From Pseudoalteromonas viridis (GTDB lineage Bacteria; Pseudomonadota; Gammaproteobacteria; Enterobacterales; Alteromonadaceae), in assembly GCF_017742995.1 (NCBI RefSeq), contig NZ_CP072426.1, forward strand, positions 1,054,001 to 1,118,000: 64,000 nt of DNA, given 5' to 3'. Position numbers and translations under genes: made by a program. The notes below the pieces were generated by a model. The model searched no databases, was not told the origin of the DNA, and saw nothing but the letters and a program-made list of their open reading frames with translations. Positions 8,189-17,300 of the stretch are shown piece after piece. Every line of letters starts with the position of its first letter. The first letter of the stretch is position 1.

Positions 8189-9100
8189 TTAATCTAATAC
8201 GGGTAATGGTGCCCCCGTCATGGGCAAAGTAAACGCTTTTTTCACTATCCATTGAGGTACATAAGGCGTTTCCGGACACTCCCAGCCATGCTGATCGTAC
8301 GCCAGACTAGCTGCCGCTGTGAGAAAAAATGCCATTCCATGATTCAGCTCGGGCTCTTCTACGTTGTAGTGATCATAATGAGCTTCAATTCCAGCAATAA
8401 ATGCACGTTCGTAGTGCGCCTGGTCGCCATCCAGAATGGCAATGAGTGTATCTGCAAATGGCAGGTATAAGTTATAAACGTACCGTCGCCGTGGCGGCTC
8501 AATATTGTCCGGTGCTGCGGCAAGTGTCAGTCCTTCAACCAGCTTAGGCAAATCTGAACCCGGCCGAAATGCCCCTTTCACAAGCTCCACCAACGCAAAA
8601 TCAAACCTGTCGGGTTTCGCACCCGCCATGTTTAACTGAGGCGCGCCAAACTCACACATCAACCCCAGCGCATCGAAGTCACGAAACGCCAATGTCATAC
8701 AAACATGCGTTAACCAGGTCTGCATTGTTGCAGCCCCCAGGCGACTATCTCCAACCGAACGATACACCCCTTCACGGATTGAATAGATATGTAGTTCGCC
8801 CGGGTTCATCGCCAGGTGATAATGGGCACATAGGAGATCTAAGCCATCACGCGCAGCCGACAGCACCAGTTCTGTTGGTGCCTGACGCACCAAATTGTTA
8901 TCCAAGATTAATCTCAAGCAAGGGTCCGAAAAATCTCCGGCCAACCTGCATTTGGGCTCGCCCCGAGTGTACTCCAGCTTCTCAGACTCATCAAACATGC
9001 TCTGCCAAAAACGAACGTATTTCCTGGCCGAGTAGCTAAGTAAGTTTTCGCGGCCACTCAGCGGCCAGCGCTCGGTAAAATGGCACTTTAATGCGCTCAT
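8189..9100 (-). CDS. Imm49-like immunity protein
   Basis: 303 residues, soluble, mostly helical. The order of features fits the Imm49 family of polymorphic-toxin immunity proteins: helical repeats in the middle, then a YLPFADTLIAILDGD segment, a helix with HYDHYNVEEPELNHG, an Ala-rich helix (AFFLTAAASLAYDQHG) and a closing YVPQWIV, comparable with the YLP ending of the family. Such proteins sit in the cytoplasm and neutralise a cognate toxin from kin. No toxin gene is adjacent. The family call is by eye and the partner is unknown. Confidence 0.6.
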   Translation of the reverse strand: MSALKCHFTERWPLSGRENLLSYSARKYVRFWQSMFDESEKLEYTRGEPKCRLAGDFSDPCLRLILDNNLVRQAPTELVLSAARDGLDLLCAHYHLAMNPGELHIYSIREGVYRSVGDSRLGAATMQTWLTHVCMTLAFRDFDALGLMCEFGAPQLNMAGAKPDRFDFALVELVKGAFRPGSDLPKLVEGLTLAAAPDNIEPPRRRYVYNLYLPFADTLIAILDGDQAHYERAFIAGIEAHYDHYNVEEPELNHGMAFFLTAAASLAYDQHGWECPETPYVPQWIVKKAFTLPMTGAPLPVLD

Positions 9101-9189
9101 AGCTTTATTTCCCCAATTTCATAATGTGTGACTTCATAGTTGGACTTAAGCTGACGGTCATTAAGAAATAACAGAGAAAAACTGACCAT

Positions 9190-9220
9190 AAAAAATGCCC
9201 GTCATTAACGGGCATTTTTG
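9190..9220 (-). terminator. Bidirectional-looking terminator after the YezG-like gene
   Basis: AAAAATGCCCGT and ACGGGCATTTTT form a 12-bp perfect stem around CATTA. It lies about 30 bases after the stop of the minus-strand gene at 9251-9595. Confidence 0.8.
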
Positions 9221-9250
9221 TCTTAAATATCAGCCATTTAAGTTGCTGGC

Positions 9251-9595
9251 TTACTCGCCACCTTTTAGCCAGTCAGACTTTTCATAGGTGTACTCTATGT
9301 TAAAGCTGCTGTCCGGGAAGAGGGTAAAAGTCAATCCCCAGATCTGCTCGCCTGTCGTTTCCAGCAGATTATCACGAAGGAAAAAGGCTGCTTCTTCAAG
9401 ATCATTGCCAGCTTGCATAGGCAACCTTTTCCCAACCGGTTGAGAGCTCACCCCATTGAAATATTTCCAAACTTGCCTTTTAGTTGCACCATCACCTATT
9501 TCCATCTTCAATTCAAGCTTGTCAAACTGTTCGCTTGGCTCAAAGTGTGCGAACAATACGTTCGCAATTACATTATATGCTTGTTCCGTATTCAT
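9251..9595 (-). CDS. YezG/DUF600-like immunity protein (intact copy)
   Basis: 114 residues. N-terminal helix MNTEQAYNVIANVLFAHF, middle strand pair with KYFNGVSSQPVGKRLPMQAG, helix EEAAFFLRDNLLETTGEQ, and C-terminal WGLTFTLFPDSSFNIEYTY. This last part resembles the FTL-DGKFNI-YDY ending of YezG/DUF600 proteins, which protect against YeeF-type toxins. It is the functional sister of the stopped copy at 4542-4886; nucleotide similarity is high over the whole length. Two copies in one island suggest duplication or repeated import. Function as immunity is inference. Confidence 0.6.
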   Translation of the reverse strand: MNTEQAYNVIANVLFAHFEPSEQFDKLELKMEIGDGATKRQVWKYFNGVSSQPVGKRLPMQAGNDLEEAAFFLRDNLLETTGEQIWGLTFTLFPDSSFNIEYTYEKSDWLKGGE

Positions 9596-9672
9596 AAATC
9601 ATTCTCACTACTAAGTCACTGATCAAACTCGTAAATGTACTCTTTCCTATTTACAATAGAGCTTAAATCTAC

Positions 9673-9737
9673 GCACAAATTTTGAGGTGGGTGTCGCCGT
9701 TGATTTTACGTTAGGTTTAGGTGGCTGTCCATGTAAC
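9673..9737. repeat. Island spacer repeats, copies B and C in tandem
   Basis: Copy B (9673-9696) reads GCACAAATTTTGAGGTGGGT then GTCG. Copy C (9716-9737) reads TTTAGGTGGCTGTCCATGTA then AC and matches 11161-11182 at 21 of 22 positions. Copy C ends 9 bases from the stop of the 9747 gene. Confidence 0.55.
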
Positions 9738-9746
9738 TTCTAGAGC

Positions 9747-10358
9747 CTAATTTCTGGTTCGCTCAATGTAGTCACTCACCGATTTATGAATAGACAGTGC
9801 AACTTTTGCAATTTCCGCATAACCCTTTCCATCATCTTTACTTGCTACGCTATTTAAGTACTCAACATCCCTGATGTCACCCAAAGTACCTAAAGCTATT
9901 AACACAGACCTTTTGGTATTGAAATGTTTTTTACTTCGAACCTCAATAATGTAATTCCTGATAGAATCTCTATCTAGTTCAATTAAACGTTTGTTGTTTG
10001 CTTGTATAAGCACACTAGCTAAAACCAGTTTAATCTGAGGCATTGAGTAGATCTCAATCAAGCCATCATAACCCCCAGTGGGGTCAAATCTCTCATGATA
10101 CATATCTGAAATAAAGCATGCATAGTGTTCGCTTTCCCAATTTTCCCAACCGGCATATATTAAATTGGCAAGCTTTGTTCTTTCAGATAACAGAGGGGTA
10201 GGTCTAGGCTTTTCAACATCCTCCACCCTATAGACCTCAGCTGTTTTTAGTGACTGTTTAAAAATATCTGATATTGCTTGGCTATTAACATTGTAAACGC
10301 CACACGAAAGTGACTTAAAGCTATTAACCAGCAAAAGAATCAAGAAAAAAGCTTTCAT
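9747..10358 (-). CDS. Secreted hypothetical protein with helical-repeat character
   Basis: 203 residues. A signal peptide is clear (FFLILLLVNSFKSLSCG), with cleavage probably just before or after the Cys at about residue 19; it is not a classic lipobox. The mature part is helical; RSVLIALGTLGDIRDVEYLN looks like one HEAT-type repeat. Base composition is visibly more A/T-rich than the flanking core genes, fitting recent transfer. No family was recognised. Confidence 0.6.
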   Translation of the reverse strand: MKAFFLILLLVNSFKSLSCGVYNVNSQAISDIFKQSLKTAEVYRVEDVEKPRPTPLLSERTKLANLIYAGWENWESEHYACFISDMYHERFDPTGGYDGLIEIYSMPQIKLVLASVLIQANNKRLIELDRDSIRNYIIEVRSKKHFNTKRSVLIALGTLGDIRDVEYLNSVASKDDGKGYAEIAKVALSIHKSVSDYIERTRN

Positions 10359-10570
10359 AATTAATTATGACCTCAGAGATTTAAGCGCGAGAACTAAAAC
10401 AGCTCACTACTGCGTAACTATAAACACACCATCACTTGCATTATGAGTCCAACATGGGCTAGGCAAGACGAATAAAATAAAGAACGAGATAACGAAAACT
10501 CGCTATCTCTCAGACTTACTCGGCTTGACATCGCTGGAGCGCCCATGTATGTCGGAACTAACTCAACTAG
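10359..10570. other. Spacer, no gene recognised
   Basis: About 210 bases between two orphan genes on the minus strand. It probably holds the promoter of the 9747 gene, but no clear boxes or hairpins stood out. Confidence 0.3.
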
Positions 10571-10990
10571 CTAGTTAATAAATACTATTAGCGGGGAGCT
10601 ATATGAATCACTACATAAATCGGTTCCAAAATACAGATCTGAATACTCTCTCATTATTTCATGAGCAAGCTCTTGTGAATCTCCCGACAATTTCAATTTC
10701 CTTTTGAAAGGTAAAATAGCACCGTTATCACAAGATATACTGCTAAAGCGAATTTGGCTTGCCATAGCATCAAACCAAGCATAGAAGACACAATCTTCTT
10801 GCCATGCTTTTTTAACACTAATACATACCTCATCTAAGAAACAACTCAAAGTATTAGAAGTGCAAAATTGATACTCATTTTCACTAATTTTTACTGAGTA
10901 CATATTAGCGAGGGCTTGTGCATTCACATCTGAACTTACAAGAGGTTTAAAGCTATCAAGCACATTGAGCATTTCATTAAATACTTTCAT
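10571..10990 (-). CDS. Hypothetical protein, island-encoded
   Basis: 139 residues, A/T-rich coding sequence. No signal peptide or membrane segment. It contains six Cys residues (for example FCTSNTLSCFLDEVC) and ends in a hydrophobic SSPLIVFIN. The size and setting resemble orphan immunity genes of polymorphic toxin systems, but no motif supports that. The spacing to the neighbours, each with its own spacer repeat, suggests an independent cassette. Confidence 0.5.
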   Translation of the reverse strand: MKVFNEMLNVLDSFKPLVSSDVNAQALANMYSVKISENEYQFCTSNTLSCFLDEVCISVKKAWQEDCVFYAWFDAMASQIRFSSISCDNGAILPFKRKLKLSGDSQELAHEIMREYSDLYFGTDLCSDSYSSPLIVFIN

Positions 10991-11065
10991 TTAGTTTTTA
11001 ATCTCCTTAACCAGAGGAGACCCTTTCTTTCGGAACTACTAATGGAAACATGGAATACACCTTTT

Positions 11066-11107
11066 AATAATACCAAAGACACCCAATAATAATACCAAAG
11101 ACACCCA
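11066..11107. repeat. 22-bp tandem duplication
   Basis: The block AATAATACCAAAGACACCCA occurs twice in a row with a period of 22 bases. It lies upstream of the 10571 gene on the minus strand and looks like a replication-slippage duplication. The rest of the 10991-11308 gap holds the spacer repeat and no gene. Confidence 0.7.
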
Positions 11108-11144
11108 ACAGTGCACTCACAACAAAATGTTGTGCATGTTCAAC

Positions 11145-11182
11145 TTGGAAGTGCACCAATTTTAGGTGGCTGTCGATGTAAC
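11145..11182. repeat. Island spacer repeat, copy D
   Basis: Contains GGAAGTGCACCAATTTTAGG then TGGCTGTCGATGTAAC. The first half matches copy A (7108-7140) and the second half matches copy C (9716-9737, one mismatch). It lies about 127 bases after the stop of the giant lipoprotein gene. Confidence 0.55.
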
Positions 11183-11308
11183 AGCATATATAAAAAGTGA
11201 AACCAAAGAGCACACTATGAGAACTAAAACCCAATCAACCTTTTCCAAGGCCTTCATATACAACTCAATCTAATAATGCCCTTCTACAGTGTCTCTCTAA
11301 GACAAGTA

Positions 11309-14300
11309 TCAATTAATTCCGGTGCAAGTATAACCACCTTCACTGCATCTATATGCAGCTACCTTGTCGCGAGATGAATTTTTCAGCAACTCTTTCACTT
11401 GCTCACTGAGCTCGGTATCCCGAAGGTACAACCTTGTATACCTAACATTATCTGCAATGCTCAACGAATCTAGCTGATTTCCTCTGAAATATATGTCGGC
11501 ATGGGATAAGCCATCAGGCAGATTCAACTCGGTAATATTCGTGCCACTTGCATATAGTTTATCGATTGTTGCCGGAATAGTGAGATTTGCAATAGGCGTA
11601 TTGTTGATAGAGAGATAATTTAGGCGATTAAAGCCCGACAGATCCAACTCAGTTAAAACCGTATTATCAAGGGCTAAGGTTTGTATCCCTTGCTCATGCT
11701 TTAAAGCCAATCGTGATATTGGGTTGTCAGACAAATTCAAGCTATACAAGTTATCGAACTGCGTCACATCGAACTGCGTCAGTTGATTGCCCGTCAGGTT
11801 TAATACATGTAAGTGCTCGTTTTGCTGCGAGCCAGTTAAGGCAAACTCAGTAATCAGGTTATTATTCAGATATAATTCACCAACTTGTGAACTAGCTGGC
11901 ATGACCACTTTACTGATTTGATTATCCTTCGCCACAACTCGCTTCAGCGCATCTGCGCCTGTGAGGTCTATTTTTTGCAACCTGGCGCTGTGCACATCTA
12001 GTTTTTCTAGTTCGGGCATCATGCCCAACTCAATGGCAATCAACTGCGTCTCCATTAAGCGTAGTTCCCTAACAGGGCTGGGCTTGAACGCAGCCAGTCG
12101 TTGAAGCTCGGAGCGAGAGGCGATAATTCTTTGTAGCTGCGTTGCATTACTGATGTCTAACTCCGCTATCTGAGTATCTTCCATATAAAGAGATTCAAGA
12201 TTCACGTAATGTGTCAGATCAAGCTGAGGCATCGGCGTGTTATTGATGGTCAGAGATTCTAGCAAGTGTGACTCAGACACACCGGATATACTAGTAAGCT
12301 GGCTGCCATTGGCGTAAATTCTGCGTAATTTAAGAGCGCCGGCTACATCCAGAGACTGTATACCACTGCCGCGGATTGACAACGTCTCCAATTGGCTAAG
12401 ATCGGTAATATCAAGCTTCTGGGGCCCATCGCCAGTAAGCGTTAATGACTTCAGCTCGCCATGTTTTGGTAAGGAAAGCTGCGCCAGGGAGTCCACCTCT
12501 AACGTCAATGCTTCCAGTTGAGTCAGTATACTGAAGTCCAGGTCACTGAATTCAACATCACGCAATGTGAGTTTCTTTAGCTCTGTCAGCTGCTGCAATT
12601 GCTGTTTCGCCTGTGAACTGATAGCTGGCACCCCAACCAGGGTAAATTCTTCTAACTCATCAAACAAACTCAAGCCAGCCAGACTATCCAGCGCGAGCGC
12701 CCCAGCACCATCACATTTTAGTGCGTCAAAATACTCAATGTGCGGGTCATAAGACTCATTGAATTTGTTAACACAGGCTGTGAGGAGAGGATCGGTGATC
12801 CCCAGGCGATCCGATTGATTTGCCTGACGAGGAGAAAACTGGATATCAAGTGCGCACGCTTGCTTCACTTTTTTATTTACAAAGGTCAATAATCTACTAT
12901 GCGAGCTACTAAGGTAACGAATATACTCAAGACCACATTCTTTAAAACGCTCGACAACCATCCCAGGGTCATAGTTAATCTCTAACTCCAGTGGTTGGTT
13001 ATATAACTGGTAGTTGCCTGGAAGATTGGTCTTAATACTTCCCCCTTCACTGGCACCTATATTTATTTGATAAGACGGGATCTCATAGTTTAAGAAATGC
13101 TGGTTACTTTCGTCGCAACGGCTACCTTGCAGATAGCGACATACTAATATGCCGTCTGCATTGCTGCTGACGATTTCGATCCAATAGACAAGTTCACCCG
13201 CTTCTTCTCTCAACTTACCATCAACCAAAGTAAGACTGGAAACTTCTTGCCCTTCAATGTCCAGCTTCAACCCCGGACTGCTATAGTGGGTTGATTTGTA
13301 TATACGCCAGTATCGGGTTATAGACTCAGTCACTTCATATAGCTTGAAATGATCCCTGCGGCTCCACTCAGTATCCCAAAACAGATATGACTCGAATTGC
13401 GTTAATACCGGATCACTATCCAGCGTGACGGTTCTCAGAATTTTAGTTGGGCGTCCGTAGTTGTCACGGTGATCAAGCACATAAAGGTGATTCCCTTGTT
13501 TTCGGATCACTTCGAATTTGTGCAACTCTCTTAACTCACAGCTTGGCTCCTGCTGGTCGCAGACCGGATCATAACCAAGCTGCTCATTGTATTTCGTCAT
13601 TACGGCCAATACACCATCAGACCAGCTACTTTTGAATGCACCATCATACTTCCCGTCGCGATACTGACCACCCGGATATAGCTCAAAGCCCCGCTCACCA
13701 TTCGCATCAGAGAAGCGCCATTTACCAGTCAAATCCTCAAGCTTGGGTTCACTTTGACGTTTTAGTAGTACGCCTGTGCCTCGCTGGAACCAGAAAAAGT
13801 CGTAGTTGGCGTCGTGCGAATCGTCGTTGATACTGTCGATTGCAAACTTATAACCGTGCTCGGTCTGCTCAAACATTTTAATTTTTGCTACGTTACCGTA
13901 GTTGTCTTCCAACCTAAGCCTGTCATCCTGCGTAATCGACCAGATAATGTCGTGGTTCCACGGCTTGCCCTGATAATCAGTTGAAGTAACAACCCCCTGA
14001 TTATCGTCTTGTAAAGATATGCTCAGATACTGATCTGTGTGTGTCCGGTTATCCTCCCATTCGGCACCATAGGCCAGCACCCAATCACCAAACATACTTT
14101 GAGGCGTTAGCTCTGTTGCAGCGACTTCTTTGCTATTTTTAACCAAGATAGGTGTCAAATCATAACTGGATTGAGTATTGGCATTCCAGGCTTGCCAAAT
14201 CAGATATAAACCTGATTCGCGATAATCCAGTTTAAACCCGCTCGCATGTACTTTTTCGTTATTACCCAGACGAAGGGTTATATAGTCATGATATGCTAGG

Positions 14301-17300
14301 TCAAACTTTGCTGAATAGAGTTCTTCGGAGACTCGCTCTATCGTAAAGTCAATCTTGGTATAGCGGCTGTATAACCGGCCCGTGTTGTTCCAGTCAAACT
14401 CAAAGTACCAGCTGTGTGGAATATCCAGAGCGTCATTAAACAACACCATTGCATCATCATAAGGGGCCTGTTTTGAAAACACTGCCCGGATAGTACAATC
14501 AGCCAGTGGCTCAACCACAGAATACAAAAAGCCATGCTCATTATCTGAGGCCAATGTGCCATCGCACCCGGAAACCTCAGACAAAGTGGTGCCCTCATCA
14601 GGTACTAGAAGCACTGAGAAGCTCTGTTTGTAACGGTATTCGCTGATCGATGAAATGGCCTGCCCGTTACCCTCCAGATTCAGCCGTATATCCAGCTGTG
14701 GTCTGGAGAAAGCATAATTATTGGTGTTTGCGTCAGTGCAAGTTTGCGCCTCATTGAAATGGCACAGCGTTACGCCATTTTCATCAGACTGTAGCAGTTG
14801 TAAAAAGGATTGCTCGTTCGTTTCAATATGGGTCAGGTGCACCAGGTCGTCATTCAGTGTTACCCAGTACTTTTGTCCATCTATATCAATAGCATCATCA
14901 CAACGACTAACGTTATCCTCACCACTGTGGCAGTACCGCATGCCTTTTAAGTGAACAGTTCTATTGTCAGAGACAGCAAACAGATTTGGCCGACCTCCGA
15001 AGATATAATAGTTGTTGTTCTGGCTAACAAATGCATCGGTGAACGCATTGGTTACAAGCGGTTCCTCACTCAGCCTAAAAACAAATACTTTACTGCCAAT
15101 ATGCGTGGGAGTGGTTTCTCGCAGGTCTATAGAAGAATATTTTACAGCAATCAACTCACCTTGTTTTGCCAGCAGCTCATACTCAAAATTATGGTCAGTC
15201 TGACAATGTTCTGAAGTGGTATCACAGTATTCAACATTTTCGCCAGCAAAGGTGTAATTATGGCGCACCAGGTTGCCATTTAACATAGTGGCCTGTATGT
15301 CACGGTCCCAGGTGAACTGAAAGTTATTATGCTCATCAATCAGGAAGCTTTCTCTTTCCCCTTTAAGCTTTTCAGGTGTCCAGGTTTTAACATAATTAAT
15401 GTCGTCAAAACTCGTGTCCTGATGTCTGATCAAGATAGCAGGGAGAAGTTGCTTCTCGCCATACCAGGGTTTCAATTCAACCAACACTTGCAGCCCCAAC
15501 TCAAATTTGCGAACCACAGTGATCTTGTAAGAAAAGCTGCCAAATCGATAGCGCAACTGATTCCCGTCAAGTGTCCAATAGACAGTCTCCGGGTTTCTGG
15601 TAGAAGTGATATTGGCTCTGGAATTTTCTAAAAATTCGATTGAGTAAGCCAGGGCTATCGACCTTGTTTGCGGAATATTGATGGACCACTGCCCCAACAG
15701 GTTGGCTTTCTCAAGTTCTGGCAGGTTATTTGCCGCAATGAAATGCCCCTGGAATGGCTCTGTAAATTCGCTAGGTTGATCACCCGTTGCAACTTTCTGC
15801 ATCGTCACTTCAGCGGACTGTGCCTGCTCACCATGCTGATATAACTTTAGAGATAACTGATTGACCTGATAATCCGGATTAAAGTAGTTGCCAGACTCAT
15901 AAACAGAGATTGGGCTGTCCAGATTGAGCTGTAATTGAGCTCCACTCTGCTGCCAAGTAAACGACGTGGACTCTGTGGACTGCAATTTACCCGTATTATC
16001 ACTATTGAATGTCAAAGATGCTGCAAAGCCATTGAAGTAGCTCGATTCCGAAAGGTAGTATGTCCCGTCTGGCACAAATTTCACTTGTTGCATCAAGTCA
16101 CTATCTTGCTTTATGTCTTCGCGGATCTGCCTAAAGAGTACCGGATCTGCCGCCTTGATAGCTCTGAGCAGCGCTCGGGCCTTAGGTAAATCTCTGGCTA
16201 ACTCAAGGGTCGATGCGAGACCGTCCGGTAACGCATAACCGTGGTCTATCACCGCTTTTAAGGTGCTGGCCAGTGCCAGCTTTTCTTCGGGGTCAACATT
16301 GCGTTTAGCCCGTTGCAGCTCAGAATGGTTAGCTACACTCTCTTCATTTTGCTGGATAAGCGCATATTCAACCGTTGTGAGGTTGGTGACATTCACGCTG
16401 AACTGCTCCTCAGCGTCGAGTACAGAGTCTGCTCCGGCAGCCTGCACCAGATTGCCTAACTCACCTAACATAGACACCAAAGTCACATGACTTTGAGTAT
16501 TAATGCCAGATGCTTCAAGCGTCATCATGGTGTTGATATCCGCTTCATCGAGCTCTACGTTCAACTCATACTCGCCCGTTTCACTCGCTTGAGCTTGAAA
16601 GTGTTTTTCACCAGAGCGTAAAGAGACATTCGCATGTTGGATTGGTTCATCTGTCACTTTTCCTCGCAAAGTAAGGCGATGCTTCAGGGCAACAATGGTT
16701 GCAGTGAAAGTATCTGCATTAGTCTCACCTTGATTATCAGTCACTGTGACAGTGAAAGTGACTTCAGTATCTTCTGTTAAATCTGCACTGATAACATTGA
16801 GTTCAGCACTCTGTTCACCGCTAATTTGCAGTTCAGCCGATCCGTTATGAGACCATTGATAGGCAGAAATCTGGCCATCACTATCATCAGCAGCGGCTGT
16901 TAGTACAAAAGCCAGTTTTTCATGAAATTCAGTCTGGTTTGATTGAATAGAAACCGTGGGTTTGACGTTTGATAAAGCTTGCAATGTCAGTGTAAACTCA
17001 TCCTGCGCTGTTGCACCTCGTTCATCTGTTACAACCACAGCCAGAGATACCTGCGTATCTTGAGAAATTGCTTGTGCACTTATGACCAGCTGCGCTGACT
17101 GAGCACCCGTGACCGTAATCGGTGCGTCCTCAGGGATCTGCCACTCATAACGCACTACTTCGCCGTCGGGATCAGACGCATCTGCCGTCAAGGTTATCTG
17201 ACTGAACTCTTCAACAATAGCAGGGCCTGTGATAGTCACTTCAGGCTCAACATTGACCGTTGGCTGGATTGTGACACTATGCGTAGCGCTAGATGTCAGC

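Noticed and set aside
9673..11182. Island spacer repeats as integron attC sites
   Set aside because: The GTTRRRY and RYYYAAC core pairs are missing, and no integrase is present in the window.
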